A DNA stretch of 64,000 bases from Arthrobotrys musiformis (GCA_036971715.1 JAVHJL010000003.1:1798001-1862000); one strand, 5' to 3'; shown: positions 48,075 through 59,581, numbered from the stretch's first letter. Notes: generated by a model from the sequence alone, not told the origin. Made by a program: numbers and translations.

Positions 48075-49525
48075 ATGTGCAGGAGAATCGCATTGTTTGC
48101 GGCGGCATTCGGGCTCCCATTCGCTATCGCTGACCTCGCCCGTTTCGATATCCAACATTCTCCAACGCAGACGACGCCGGCGGCAGGGACCGCGATATCG
48201 GAGTCTCGGATCCATAGATATAATGCATACGCCTCCCGGATCACAAATCCACCGGCTATAAATCCGCAGCAGCTATTCGGTAGACAAACCGTACAGACTG
48301 CGGATAATAGGTTTTGCGCGTACGCAAATGGGGATGGAGGTATGGCAATTCCTTCAATGCCATATTCGTATATGTGCATAGTTTATAATTACGGAGCTAA
48401 CGCAGGCTCTAATATTCTCGAAGTCTAGCTTCTCCGATATACTGCCCTAATGATTACACCTGCACATACCTCGGCGCTTTCTCCACCGCCTGGGGTTGCT
48501 GCAATGCTCGCGGCTGTGTGAACGCCCCCAGGACATGTTTCGAGGAGGGTGATCCCAATAACTACTGTAGCAAAGGCGGCATTATAACTATCGACTGCGA
48601 TTCGATATTAACCTCTTATACCACTTGGTACGGCTCATTCATCAGAACCGCAGTTTAAGAACATATTTTAATCGAATTCTTTTTTTCATATTTGTTTAGT
48701 ACGGGGAATAAACCAAAATGCGCAACCTACGTCATCAAAACCAACACCCTGGACCCGCAAGACACCGGCGGTCCGGAGTCCTGGTCCTGCGCGGCGTCGG
48801 CGACCCAAATATTCGTCTTCTTCACACCGATAGCTAACGCTGACGCCCGGGTAACATACACCGACGTCGATGCCGACGTTGACCCAACCGGTACCGCCAC
48901 TTCAAAATCCCCCACATCCACATCGAACGCCTCAAACGATACCGACAAAGGTAACAACAAAGCCGGAAAGAACGGCCTAGACATCGGCGCCATAATCGGA
49001 ATCATAGTAGCCGTACTAGGCGTACTAGCAACCGTAATGGTCGGCCTTTTCCCACGACAGATGACCCGCTGTCTAACCTGCGGCCTCCGTCCGAAGAAAG
49101 ATCAGACGAACGAGGAGATCAGGAAGAATTTCTGGTTGTTTATCAGCGGGAGGGGCGCTGTGGCTACATCGCAGTTGCATATACATTATCATAATACGCC
49201 TGTGGATCAGAGCCCGTTGGCGCAGACGGGGGCTCCGATTGGGTTGTCGCCGATAGTAGGTCCGGGAGGGCAGCATCAGGGGTATTGGCCGCAACAGCAG
49301 CAGCAGCAGCAGCAGCAGGGTCAGTGGGGGTATGCGGGGCATGCGGGGCATGCGGGGCAGACGGGATACGAACAGCATCCGCCGCCTGCGTATCAGCAAG
49401 GGTATGGACATGGCGTTGGTGGGGAGTATATTTCTCCGGCGCAGTATGCTGCTCCGCAGGGTTATGCGGCGTATGAGCAGCAGCAGCCGTTTTTAGAGAT
49501 GGAGGATACGGGGAAGAAGAAGTAA
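48075..49525 (+). CDS. secreted Cys-rich protein with single TM and Gln-rich tail
   Basis: Three exons, 48075-48339, 48429-48627 and 48700-49525, give 429 aa (introns 89 and 72 bp). Signal peptide at 1-19 (RRIALFAAAFGLPFAIA). The extracellular part holds about a dozen Cys (FCAYANGDGASPIYCPNDYTC, WGCCNARGCVNAPRTC, CSKGGIITIDC), then a Ser/Thr/Asn-rich stalk. One transmembrane helix follows (IGAIIGIIVAVLGVLATVMVGLF, near residue 260), with the positive-inside flank PRQMTRC. The cytoplasmic tail is Gly/Gln/Tyr-rich and includes a Q run encoded by CAG repeats. The architecture (ectodomain, stalk, TM, tail) recalls fungal wall-stress sensors or Mid2-like proteins, but the Cys pattern is not one I recognise. 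The function is unknown. Confidence 0.8.
49293..49318. repeat. CAG/polyGln microsatellite in coding sequence
   Basis: About eight CAG units in frame, encoding a Gln run in the cytoplasmic tail of the Cys-rich membrane protein. Confidence 0.85.
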
Positions 49526-50065
49526 TTGGCAAGAAAATATCTGAAGGACTAGTTTTTTGAGACGATGTAATGAATTTATATAAGTTTACGGCTAGCTAGG
49601 GTATAGTATCATGGGAGTATGGAGTTAGTCGAATTTGTACTAAATAGCGAGCGCTTGGAGGACCATGGATATAATATGTATATTTTACTATCAGCTCATT
49701 AGAACCACTTAATTGTGCTTGAGCTCTCAATCTCAATATAGATATTTCCAAGGATTGAATTCTATATTGTTCGTCTAACACGATACCGTTTGGAACCAGC
49801 TCAAGACAAAATATCATTGTTAGAGAATGCCGTTCGGACACCTCAAGCCTTCGTACAAAACTTTTCTTCAAATAATTCCATACCGGAAGCCAAAAACCCA
49901 CAGAAACGCTATATAATACACCGAATGATAATCCGCCCCGGCCTCACTAAAGACACCTCATCTAAGCACCACCACCACCAACCACCTCCCCAAGAGCCAT
50001 AAATACAACTCCTCTTCTTAAACTTCTTTACCACCCGTTTATAACCTGGAACACTCCCCCCCAAA
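49526..50065. other. convergent intergenic
   Basis: 3' flanks of the Cys-rich membrane protein gene and the YIP4-like gene. Nothing else is recognised. Confidence 0.5.
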
Positions 50066-51111
50066 CTAACTAATCAAACAAAGGCAGGTCAACAAGAAAT
50101 AAAACAGTCCTAACGGGAATACTGCCAGCGCAACCCGATTCCTAACGACACCGCTACCACCTAGGATACTCACACCCGCCGCCAGACTCCACAGGAAGAA
50201 GAAGGCGTACAGAGGGACTCTTATTACAGGGTGTAGCTTTACGGCGGACAACAAGGCCGCACCGACGAGCGGGAAGAGGGTATACCCGATGACGCAGACG
50301 GATTGGAAGAAGGAGCTGTTAAAGAAGGTCAGCGAAGTAACGTCACTGGGTGTAGAGTGGATGATACATACATACTCCCGCCGAGCAGGCGGATTTGCAG
50401 CGTAACGATGGCCTCTCCGATCCAAATAATTGCAAAGACGCCGGAGAAGACATTCGTTGTTTGTTCATTCGAAGCGGCGATAGAGAGCAACAGCGAAAGC
50501 AGGAGCGAGGATAGCAATGGTCCCCTAATATTTTGCATCAACCGTCAGTAAACCTTTCGCCGACCTTGTATGTCCCTCAAACCGCCTTTATATAGCAGTA
50601 ATCCGGGAACGTAGACCGTATTTATAATAGTCTCGAGTGAACCATACCATAAATCCCAATCCCGAATTTCGTCAGCTTGGCTGCTATTCAAAACCGTATC
50701 CGCATCTGGCCACTTCTTCCACGTGAACTTTGGCCAAAGAACTTGTTTCATTTTCTCCCAGATCGCGGTGAGGTCGCGGGATATGGTTTCCCAGACCGAC
50801 TCGTCGATTGTATCTACCGGTGCGCGACGGTCTTCGCCGGGGACGGCATTTGTGACACTACGGGCAGCCGCAGTGAGAGGTTGTCTATCAGAGGTTTCAT
50901 TTTCGAGGGGGTCGTCGAGATCGTTGATATCCACTGGAAGCGTAAAAGTTAACGTTTGTCCCTCTTTTCATAGCTACACCTATGTTTTTCTTTGGTGGGA
51001 AGGGTGGTGCGGGGGAGCATTACAATCATCTGGATCGATGAGGTCGGGGTCTGCACGGGGACCCAGATAGTCGTCGTACGGGTTCTGGTTAGCGGAAGAG
51101 CTTGTCGCCAT
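50066..51111 (-). CDS. YIP4: Yip1-domain Golgi membrane protein, YIP4/YIPF6-like
   Basis: Four exons, 51111-51024, 50933-50648, 50524-50372 and 50315-50066, give 258 aa. An acidic, soluble N-terminal third ends in the family motif region IRDWDLWGPLLSSLLLSLLL, which is created by splicing at the Trp codon (TG|G). Five hydrophobic segments follow, including VFAIIWIGEAIVTLQIRLLGG, ISFFQSVCVIGYTLFPL and FYFLLTCLCLIS at the C-terminus. Yip1-domain proteins bind Ypt/Rab GTPases and act in ER-Golgi vesicle traffic; the DLWGP motif and GGxISFFQSVC points to the Yip4/YIPF6 branch. Introns are 90, 123 and 56 bp. The gene is divergent from ERG28 with 390 bp between start codons. Confidence 0.9.
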
Positions 51112-51501
51112 GGTTGTAGCTTGCAGGTACGGAGTCGTAAATCACGGGCGATTGAGATTCTAGCCTTTCGGAGTAGCAGATATTGGAGTTGAAGGCTGGC
51201 TATAAGATCATGATCGTGGCGGTCGTTGGCATTCGAGGCGGGTTGCGGGTTGATGTCGAACGGACGCTGAAGAGGGATACGTAACCCGTTTGGCGACCGG
51301 GATTAGCTTGGTAGCACAGGCAGCCGCTGACCACGATTGGTTGACCTCGATCAAGTATCTTACACGGCTTCAGGAACAAGAACTTGACTTCGGATCCCAA
51401 CGGCTCAGACGCTGCGAACCGACCGACGCGTTTTATTACAATATCACCGCGGGGGATTGATTTAATTGGAGTTATCGGGATAGAGAATATCATATTGGAC
51501 A
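51112..51501. promoter_or_regulatory. bidirectional promoter, YIP4-like / ERG28
   Basis: 390 bp between divergent start codons. No specific operator can be supported from sequence. Confidence 0.45.
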
Positions 51502-52102
51502 ATGGACGCCGTCGACGAGATCAGCTGGTGGAACGCCATTCCCATTTCTCCCGGCTACCTGCCCAAATTCCTGCTCTTCGTACGGCTTAACCCCCCCCTA
51601 TTTCTACCCACCGTATATATATACGGAGTATATATGCTTTCGTAGACTAATATGATATAATATCGATATCGACCCAAACTAGGTCTCTGTTGTCTCCGTC
51701 GCAAATTCAATGCAATGCTATGCGACCCTCAAGTTCACCAAACGCGTCTACTCCGGCAAACCATTCGAGGTCAACGGTCTTTCTTCGCGTACGTTCGGAA
51801 CATGGACTCTGCTCGCTGCTCTGATCCGGTTCTATGCCGCCTACAATATCTCCAATGGTCCGGTTTATGATATCTGCATTGGCACGTTTGTCTTGGCGGG
51901 GTGGCATTTTGTTAGCGAGTGGTTGTGGTTTGGGACTGCCAGGTAAGTTATGCTATCTGGATAAAAGTGTATCTGGTATGCTAATGTATGTGCCTGTCTT
52001 AGCCTCGGAGAGGGCCTTACTGGACCGTTGATTGCTGCTTCGACCGGGCTCACTTGGATGTTGTGGCAGAGAGCTTACTATCTGACGCTGCCCGCACAGT
52101 AG
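51502..52102 (+). CDS. ERG28: ERG28, ergosterol biosynthesis scaffold
   Basis: Three exons, 51502-51579, 51683-51942 and 52003-52102, give 145 aa. Landmarks: PGYLPKFLLFVSVVSVANS (joined across intron 1), SRTFGTWTLLAALIRFYAAY, GPVYDICIGTFVLAGWHFVS and a C-terminal GLTGPLIAASTGLTW. Four hydrophobic segments fit the ER-membrane Erg28 family. The protein tethers the C-4 demethylation enzymes Erg25, Erg26 and Erg27 (and Erg6) into one complex. Length matches family members (about 140-150 aa). Introns are 103 and 60 bp. Confidence 0.95.
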
Positions 52103-52299
52103 ATGGGCATTGCAATTGATTCACGGAAGTATGTAGATATGAATTATCTAAGTAGGTAAGAGATAATGAAGCTTTAGATCATGAAAATACTCGGCTGCGG
52201 CGCCGACGTGAGATGCACAAAGTGTAACTGTAGCTGTACCAATGAACCAAGGTCCGCCATTCAAAAACGTCGTAATAGGTAAATAAGTAGCGGGTACTC
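52103..52299. other. convergent 197-bp spacer
   Basis: Shared 3' region of ERG28 and the TRAPPC12-like gene. No feature is seen. Confidence 0.5.
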
Positions 52300-53995
52300 C
52301 TATGCTTGCGCAGCCTGCTCCCTCTTCTTCAGTACACCGCCCATCTCGGTATTGAGTACTTCCAATTGCTGTCTTATATCCAAATTCATGGGCTCGTACT
52401 CGAAATCCAGAAGTGCCTGCATGCTCACGATGTTAAACGCCAACGACTTGTAGCTATAAGCCAGCTGCCTATCCATCGTTGATTGCATCCTAAAGTTGCT
52501 AGTAGCTTGCACCTAATTTGACAATATTAGCCTCCTCTCCTCGTCAGGCCCACCGGCTTTGATAACTCACCTCTGGCATTCGCCGTAAGTATAGCAGCGC
52601 AACTGCCATATTTGCCAAATACACCGTCCTCCTCTGTCCTTCCTTCTCACCATCTACTAGTTTCTTCCATAGAATCGCAGCTCCCTCAAAGTCATCTGTG
52701 GCCATCAGCCTCAAGCCCTCAATCACGGTGTCCACATCCTCTCCTTCGCTAGCCCCGTTCGCTAGATAGCATTTCCTAGCTGTATCGAGCTGTCCAAGCT
52801 GCATGTATAACACCGCTTCACGAAGCCGAAACCCAATATCACTATCCAAGTCATCTTTCTCCTCCATCAAACTCTTCAAATGCCGTTCGGCACCATCAAG
52901 ATCAGATATCTCGATCAATGCCGCCGCAACACGAAGCCCGAGGTCCAAAAGCCTGTTACGCCATACCTTAAACTCCGCCGGCGAATTCCGGTGCCTGATA
53001 GCCTCGCTCCTTGCCTCCTTCGCCAACATGTAAAAGTGCTCTAGACACCTTCGCCAATCGTTAAAACCTAGCGCTTGGAGCCTTATGGCTAAGACTCTGA
53101 GGTCCCAGGGAACAGCGTGTACGAGAGCGGAGTTGCGGTAGAAATTCGAGGTTAAATCTCCGAATACTTTGATTTCTTGGGCGGCGAAGGCGGTGGTTTG
53201 GGCGGAGATTAGGGAGAAGCAGATTAGTCGGATTGTCCAGAGGGGAAAGATATTGTGTGCATCGGTGGCTGCGGTGGCCCCGAGGGCGGTGGAGCAGTGA
53301 GACGCTAAGGTGTGTAGATGAGAGGACAGTGGGATGAGGGATAGCTGATTACGCTCCTAGATTTTGAAATAACTGTTGGCATATTTTGTTCTTAAAAATC
53401 CAAATCTACGGCATACTGGGATGAGAATTCGGGGTGAATGGAGATCGAAAGTCGGGTGTACTGACAACATTTGGGAGGTGTCTAAACACCAAAGGGTCGA
53501 TGAGGTAGGCATAGTCTCGAGGGGGCTCGGCAGCTGTGAGCCCACTGATAGTATGGGCTGAAGTCGCTGATGCTGGAGAAGAGACCCTTTCAGGTGCTGT
53601 CGCAAACGTATTTACAGACATCGCAGTGGATACCGAGGCAGATACATCCTGCGCCGGCTTCCCCTCGGCGGGAGGGGATGTTGGTAGCTCAAAGCTAGCA
53701 CCAAGGTCAGTCCGGTTGGACGCAGATGTGCATATATGCCATGATGTGCCCAATGAAGCACACAATCATGACGGTAGCGAACAAGCTTACTTGAGATCTA
53801 ACGGGCCTATATACTCGAGACATTAGCCCTGCGTAAGAGTGGATATAGGTGCACATACTTAGGTATATCGGCTTCAAGGTGTGGATACATGTACATACCG
53901 GCTGTCATCCGCCTTGGGGCGCCTTGTGCTCGCATGTCGGCTGAATTCTTCTTTGAATGTCTTCTAACAGGAGGATTTTGCCCCTCACTTGACAT
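52300..53995 (-). CDS. TRAPPC12-like TPR protein, with a 16-nt exon
   Basis: Five exons, 53995-53899, 53806-53791, 53694-53466, 53356-52571 and 52512-52300, give 446 aa. The 16-nt second exon supplies the residues of GPLDL, a motif that leads into FELPTSPP in related proteins as I remember them. Without it the N-terminus does not connect in frame. A disordered Ser/Thr/Pro-rich region follows (to about 100), then a helical repeat domain (AQEIKVF, HAVPWDLRVLAIRLQALGF, LDLGLRVAAALIEISDLDGA, RTVYLANMAVALLYLRRMPE). This order matches trafficking protein particle complex subunit 12, which helps TRAPP tether vesicles in ER-Golgi transport. The intron after exon 3 uses a less usual donor (GTT|GTCAGT), chosen because only a phase-0 donor connects. 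That junction and the residues at it are the least certain part. Confidence 0.75.
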
Positions 53996-54252
53996 ATCCC
54001 GTCCCACTATCGTTTCTGGACTTGAAGCAGGGTCTGGGAAGTTCCCGGGATCGAGCTATCGCCAGGTCGTTTCTGGCTGGAGCGTTCGAAGATGTGTGTA
54101 GTTTAGCGGAGATGCATTGGGAGACGTGTTGAAGTGTTGACATTGTGGTCATTTCTGTCGCGCTTCCTGCTCCCATCATTCCTCGCCTTCACTCTGTTAC
54201 ATCCTCATCACCAACATCGACATCGCCATCGCCAACCAATTCATCAACCAAT
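53996..54252. promoter_or_regulatory. bidirectional promoter, TRAPPC12-like / Arg-rich protein
   Basis: 257 bp between divergent start codons, with CATC/CACC-rich sequence near 54200-54240. No specific site is assigned. Confidence 0.4.
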
Positions 54253-55755
54253 ATGTCTTCGCACAGGGACCATCGCCATCATCGCCAGTCTCGTTCACGC
54301 TCTCCTACCTCACGGCATCATGGCGACGATTCATCCTCTCGACGTCACAATCGCCACGACCGCCCTCCTCGTCGCTCCCCATCGCCCAAGCAAACCGTCC
54401 CAGTACTCCTACCATCCAACTCCAAACCTCTCGATGTCCAATCTTCACTCCCAACGTACTTCCCTCTTTTCGCCAAATATCTCGATATCCAAAAGTCCGT
54501 TGATGTAATGGACATGGACGAACGAGAGCTTCGCAGCCGATTCAAGCGATTCGTCGGACGATGGTAAGTACCACTAAATCCACTCCTCCCAGAAATACTA
54601 GATTTCTTTTTTTGCAGAATACTACTTTGCGATCCTAGCTTTCTAAGGAATTAAAGCTAATTCAGGGAGGAACATGGGGGAACTAGCGTCGAGTTGGTAT
54701 GATAAGGACTATAAAGTCCAGATTGATAGCGACTCCGGATTACCAAACTGGGAGGACTATTTGAATTTCCAAAAAGAGCACAAGCCATCGGGTCGAAGAC
54801 GTCATTCGCGGGATAGGGATGGAAAGGATGATAGGAGGAGTAAGGATAAAGACGATGATCGAAGAGATCGGGATCGAGATAGGAGCCATCGCGATAAAGG
54901 CCGAGATCGCCATCGAGATAGGGACAGCGAAAGGGAAAGGGATAGGGACAAGGATAGGGATAGGCGCGGGGATCGGGATAGAGACGGCCGTCGGAGCAGA
55001 GAGAACCGAATCGAACGAAAGAGCGACGATAAGGACGTTGAAAGCCGTGACCAAGCCGAATCCAGAATCCGGAATATGACGGACGAAGAACTCACTCGGG
55101 CCTTGCAGAAACTTGATGGGGGTAATACACCATCTGTAGCCGCCTCTGACGACGTTGAAATGAAGGATGGGAACGAAAGCGATGGCAGCGACATGATCGG
55201 TCCCGCTATACCTGAGAGCCTTGCGAGACCAAAAGCTGGTGCGAAGCCGCCAAATACACAGGACCTCGAACTACAAAAAGGTAGGGAACCGACCCCGCAG
55301 GCCTGGGGATAGTTTAAAGTGCAATCACTAATGTACAATCTATAGAACTTGACGAGGAAGAAGCAGACCTTCGCCGTGCCGACCTCCGCTACGAACGCAA
55401 AAAAGAGCGAAAACTAGAGAAGGAACGCTTGGATGAGCTAGCACCCCGTGCGGAGGCTGGCTCCAGAGAGCGACAGCTGGAAAAGAAGCGGGAGACCGCA
55501 GCTTCAAACAAAGCTTTTGCGGATGCTAAAGCCGGGGATATGGAGGAAGTTGGCGAGTCTACGCTGATGGGAGGGGAGGAGAGCTTTCAGCAGCATAAAT
55601 CAGCATTGGAAAGGAAGAAGAACGAAAGAGAATTGAGGAAGGAAGCCATGTTGAGAGCCCGAAAAGCTGAGAGAGAAGAAAGATTACAGGTGCACCGGGC
55701 AAAAGAAGAGCAGACTATGAAGATGCTCAGGGCACTTGCTGATAAGTTCCGTTAA
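54253..55755 (+). CDS. Arg/Asp/Ser-rich nuclear protein (often annotated 'RNA helicase HEL117')
   Basis: Three exons, 54253-54563, 54670-55280 and 55346-55755, give 443 aa. An N-terminal RS/HR-rich segment (SRSRSPTSRHHG) precedes a conserved block (YFPLFAKYLDIQKSVDV ... RELRSRFKRFVGRW|N-GELASSWYD), split by intron 1 at Trp. A long RD/RE/KD-dipeptide region follows (about residues 140-250), then a GPAIPESLARPKAG motif. The C-terminus is a charged coiled coil (LDELAPRAEAGSRERQLEKK ... ERKKNERELRKEAMLRARKA). RD/RS repeats suggest a nuclear, splicing-related role. No helicase motifs are present, so the traditional helicase label is not supported here. Intron 1 uses a GAG acceptor, the only one that keeps RWN in frame. 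Start M at 54253 is preferred over an upstream in-frame ATG at 54145. Confidence 0.8.
54820..55025. repeat. GATCGAGATAGG-type RD/RE-coding repeat
   Basis: Imperfect hexanucleotide array (GATCGG, GATAGG, GATCGA) encoding alternating Arg/Asp, Arg/Glu and Lys/Asp residues. It creates long Ser/Arg- or Ile/Gly-rich shadow frames on both strands. Confidence 0.75.
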
Positions 55756-56120
55756 GGACAATACTTTGCTCAGCACCTGCCTTAAAACTAGACTGCCACG
55801 TTACTATCCTGCTAGAAAACCCGTACTTTAATTGTAAGAGACGAAGATAAGGGCACCGGGATAATACGCTATAGAATGATATTATCATTAATTGTAATCA
55901 TCCAAAGTTAAAGCGCTCTAGTCCATTCCAAAGGAAAGCGCCAAAGAAAACCCCCAAACGCCCGCGACTTCTTGACAAAGTTCAATCAAAAAGAAAGAAT
56001 ATGTTTAAGCAGTAAGATGTGATAAAAAGATGTTTATACCCCCCTGAAATCTCCGCTTGAAGGTTTGCTAGTCCGATGGTGTACTGTCCAATCACTCTTC
56101 CATCTACTTATATCTACCGT
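55756..56120. other. convergent intergenic
   Basis: 3' flanks of the Arg-rich protein gene and the DUF4870-type gene. Nothing further is recognised. Confidence 0.5.
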
Positions 56121-56898
56121 CTACTCTTCCTCAACGAAGGAGTTGGCCCAAGCTCCAAAATACGGAACTTCGAATCGATCCAGGGTATCGGCTATAAATC
56201 ACACCACAAATCGTTAGCCATTTCCATAACGTCATTTCAGATTAACGGCGAGCATTCATACCGTCGCTGTAAGCCCTCACGCTCAAATACACAATCAATG
56301 CCAAATCGATAAACAATAATAACACCGAAAAGAAGTGAGACCACAAGAAGACGAGGTGTATTATGAACATCGCCGTAAAAAGCAGTGCCGACTGCCAGGC
56401 ATGGAAACTATTTGTAAATTCATCAGTTTGATGCGCACGCGACAGCGGGGTTATATCGAGGTCTATCTTACCGAACATAGTCGCTATTATGTTCCAGCAT
56501 GAGTAATAGAACACCACCCGCCGGCGGGAGAAGGATATATGCCAGCGCCGCTTCGACATCCATTCTAAAATTTTGAATAATAAGTTCAGTATCACACCCC
56601 ATAACCAAATAAAATAGAGAGTAGCGAATTACCTCAGCGGTAAGCTCGTCTCGAACTGGTTCACGAACTCCCTCCCTCCTCGACTCCCGCCAAACCCAGC
56701 TGTAATTGAAGAGCTAGCTCCATTTTCGGGTTGTATGACGTTCGAAGGACTGTACGATCTACTGTCCCCCCACGGATTACTATGCGACTCGAGTCGCGGG
56801 GATGTGGAGAAGAAACCGTTGTTTCCTGGAGGCGGGGACCTCAGCGAGGAGCGTTGAGCTTCTGGGTCGGTGGACTGGTAAGGCGCCCAGTCGGACAT
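56121..56898 (-). CDS. Tic20-like / DUF4870 (UPF0132) membrane protein
   Basis: Four exons, 56898-56633, 56564-56472, 56407-56262 and 56191-56121, give 191 aa. A Ser/Pro/Gly-rich soluble N-terminus (about 1-85) is followed by FETSLPLRMDVEAALAYILL, joined across intron 1. Next come PPAGGVLLLMLEHNSDYVRF, then HAWQSALLFTAMFIIHLVF and LLLFIDLALIVYLSVRAYSD. The three hydrophobic helices with the R-F-H-A-W-Q-S motif are the signature of the Tic20-like/DUF4870 family (UPF0132 in fission yeast). The C-terminal RFEVPYFGAWA also fits the family. Molecular function is not established in fungi. Introns are 68, 64 and 70 bp and all phases agree. Confidence 0.88.
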
Positions 56899-57291
56899 GG
56901 TAATGGATATTGATCTCTAAGGTGGGTTGGATTGCGCACGGAAGTGGGGAGCGGGGTGAATGGGCGATGGAGATGTTTGGTCCGGGCGCTCTTGAGGGTA
57001 TTTCTGGGGTTTGGCTGGTCGCAATCATGTCATGCGTGCGTCGTCTGGGAAGGCTGGCCTGGAGAAGGCAACAACGCACTTTCTGCAACGTCTGAGATCC
57101 AACCTCGAGACTGCTGTATACTGCCAATATAAAATACTAACTTAACGGCTATAAAATATTTTGATGCTGAGTACATACGTACTAGAGCTGCTATTGTAGT
57201 TTCAAGACGTAGATACAAAATTGTACTGCACACACCCTAAACTTCAGTGTTCTAGACATAATACATTAATATTGAAATAGATATGCGGGTT
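56899..57291. other. intergenic, upstream of DUF4870-type gene
   Basis: 393 bp. Presumed promoter of the DUF4870-type gene and 3' flank of the 625-aa secreted protein gene. No gene is seen. Confidence 0.5.
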
Positions 57292-59169
57292 TCACTTTCC
57301 GGCAGGCGGTTGTCCACTATTGGGTAGGATATTATTACCCGTCCTCAGTTCAGGTATTGGTGGTTCACGACCACCGTATTCAAGCCATAGTTCGTTCAAA
57401 CCTCTAAGAAACTCAGATGGCTGTTGCGAGGCCGCATTAACGTCGTTTTGGACGTTTTGCAAAGCTGGGATATCGATGTTATTCCCTTGGGCCTGTAGAT
57501 ACCTTGGTGTGGGAATTCGCACCCCCTGGCGCTGATAATTTTCATCCCGGCCCACGGGCACACCGCCAGAGAACGCCGCCGCCAGGTTCAAGGCTGAGAA
57601 TTTTTGGCCTAGCCCGCTCACTAGATTGCGTAGCGTTTCGAGGCTACCAGAGTCCTCTCGGCTGAGACTATTGAGGCCTCGGCCGTCCCAATTTTGCCCT
57701 TGGAGTGCTGCTATCCTGTCGATGGGACCGTATACTGGATCATTTTGACGTGATGCGACTAAATCTTGGTAGGCGGCATTCTCGGGGCTGTTTTCATTGC
57801 CTACTGGACGCACACGGATGCCCTCACTCCCCTCAGTCAACTGTACCTTTGTAGGTCCAACTTCTATATCCATTTCATCCGCGCTCTGATTTTCCTGTGG
57901 GATAGCTTCGGGTACGGTGTCGGTTCTCCCCTGCCGGCGCCTTTGAACCTCTTGGGCTCTTTGAGCTCTGAGCTTTCTTCGCCCGCCTGCAACGACTGCT
58001 CCTTGTCCTTCACTAAACTGGCTCTGGCTGCTTGCAGAAATTGGAAACCGTTCCCTCGACGACAGATCTGAGATCGTTTGCCCCGTCAATCCCTGCCCAG
58101 TTGTCGCAGTCGTCCCCAAATCGTCGGCTTCTAAGATGCTTTCAGTAATTTGTTTCTCCTGTATGATCTTTTCCTCAGCATTGCCTTGCCCGGCGTTAAC
58201 TTGATCTGAGTCAATTATTACTTCGTCTAGTTGAACTACTTCATCCTCCTCTTCTATAGCGGCGGGTTTAAGAGGAGCTCGGGGGTCGATATAAGCTTGC
58301 TTCGACAATGCATTGCACCCGAATCTCCCGGGCATGTATATATTCCGAGCACTCCTCAGTTGGTCTTCGGACGAAGTAACGCCTGTAAGAAGCTGGTTTA
58401 ATTGATTTCCGAACTCCTCCTCCAACTTTGACCAGCTGGCAGAATCCAATTCAGCGGGGATCGCATTCGAGTCAGGGTTATTCTGAAAATACCCCTTAGC
58501 TATCCCGCCGAGTGCCCTAATTTCCCTTTCTCCAAACGCCGTATAGCGAACAAGGCCGCTGCAGTAAGTCGCAGAAGGGCGACGGGATGTGCTAGGCGCA
58601 AATACGGATCCAGGTTTCAGTAACCCGGGATTCAAGAGAACCGCAGATTCGAAATCGGCACTCGCCAGTTTATAATCTTCTTCGGGTGCCGGGCCAGGTG
58701 GTATAACAATGGGCTTATACGCCACCAACCTCCTTGGAACGCGGTTTCCAGCGTATCCCGCAGCTAGGTATACCATTTGAGGCAATGCCATATTTGAAAA
58801 CCAGCGAACGATCAGTGCTTTGCTATCTTCCCTGCAGTCCGGAGTTGTGTAGAAAGCCACGGCGTCCATCTGGGCGGTGTCTACCCAGTTTGCAACTACA
58901 GCGGCTTTGACAGCTTGCGGATCCCCTTCATTGACATGAGACCCGTCGGTTGATCTGATTGGTTCAGGTTGTATGACGCTGTAGCAATTGTTATCGGGAG
59001 ATACTCGATCAAGCCGGTCGATGCGGGGGACCTCCACAAGGATTCCATTACGGGAGACGGTATGGGTGAGACCGAAGCCAAAGGCTGAGACAGAGGTTGA
59101 AAAGATAGTCAATATTGCGACCGAGAGGAGGGTTAGGTGAGCCCGTCCACATGGTACTCGGACCGTCAT
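57292..59169 (-). CDS. secreted hypothetical protein, 625 aa
   Basis: Single uninterrupted exon. Signal peptide at about 1-29 (hydrophobic LTLLSVAILTIFSTSVSAFG). The N-terminal half (30-290) has a few Cys in a mixed alpha/beta-like sequence (VRWFSNMALPQMVYLAAGY). The second half is Gln/Asn/Glu-rich and probably disordered, with a basic patch (GGRRKLRAQRAQEVQRRRQG) that might be a proprotein-convertase target. There is no membrane anchor or GPI signal at the C-terminus (PNSGQPPAGK). I recognise no domain. It sits with two other secretory-pathway genes on the same strand. A lineage-specific secreted protein is the best description; wall association or an effector role would be guesswork. Confidence 0.75.
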   Translation of the reverse strand: MTVRVPCGRAHLTLLSVAILTIFSTSVSAFGFGLTHTVSRNGILVEVPRIDRLDRVSPDNNCYSVIQPEPIRSTDGSHVNEGDPQAVKAAVVANWVDTAQMDAVAFYTTPDCREDSKALIVRWFSNMALPQMVYLAAGYAGNRVPRRLVAYKPIVIPPGPAPEEDYKLASADFESAVLLNPGLLKPGSVFAPSTSRRPSATYCSGLVRYTAFGEREIRALGGIAKGYFQNNPDSNAIPAELDSASWSKLEEEFGNQLNQLLTGVTSSEDQLRSARNIYMPGRFGCNALSKQAYIDPRAPLKPAAIEEEDEVVQLDEVIIDSDQVNAGQGNAEEKIIQEKQITESILEADDLGTTATTGQGLTGQTISDLSSRERFPISASSQSQFSEGQGAVVAGGRRKLRAQRAQEVQRRRQGRTDTVPEAIPQENQSADEMDIEVGPTKVQLTEGSEGIRVRPVGNENSPENAAYQDLVASRQNDPVYGPIDRIAALQGQNWDGRGLNSLSREDSGSLETLRNLVSGLGQKFSALNLAAAFSGGVPVGRDENYQRQGVRIPTPRYLQAQGNNIDIPALQNVQNDVNAASQQPSEFLRGLNELWLEYGGREPPIPELRTGNNILPNSGQPPAGK

Positions 59170-59581
59170 ATTGATTTGAGGCCACCTGCAACTACGGCGT
59201 CAACGAAATTTTGAAAGCCTTAGAATGTGTAGGTTAGTGCTACGAAGAAAACGTGGTGTCCCCACGAGGCTTTTTCGTGGATATCTATTGAGATTGGTAT
59301 ATTATAATGCGCGCACGCCCAGTATAAAATGGCCTCGTCAATACGGGTTCGGAATCGCCACGAGATCCCTAATGAGCCAAATATCACTACTGAGAATAAA
59401 ATGCCGCTTTCGGTCATTAATTAAACAAGATACATGACGGGGAAGAATTATAGATACAAATCATTATTAGTAGTAGGGTTTCCCGTACCCAGATTATAGA
59501 TAAAAAGGCAAGGTATCTTCCAATATTCGAGAATCCCTCGGACAATAACTATCATTGAACTTTATAGGCCAGCCATTTGCC
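59170..59581. other. intergenic
   Basis: 412 bp between two minus-strand genes. Presumed promoter of the 625-aa gene. Nothing else is seen. Confidence 0.5.

Noticed and set aside
48075..49525. WSC-domain wall sensor
   Set aside because: The overall layout fits, but the Cys spacing of the ectodomain does not match a WSC domain that I can recognise.
54802..55338. 178-codon minus-strand Ser/Leu/Arg-rich frame
   Set aside because: Shadow of the RD/RE repeat in the sense gene, with extreme low complexity.
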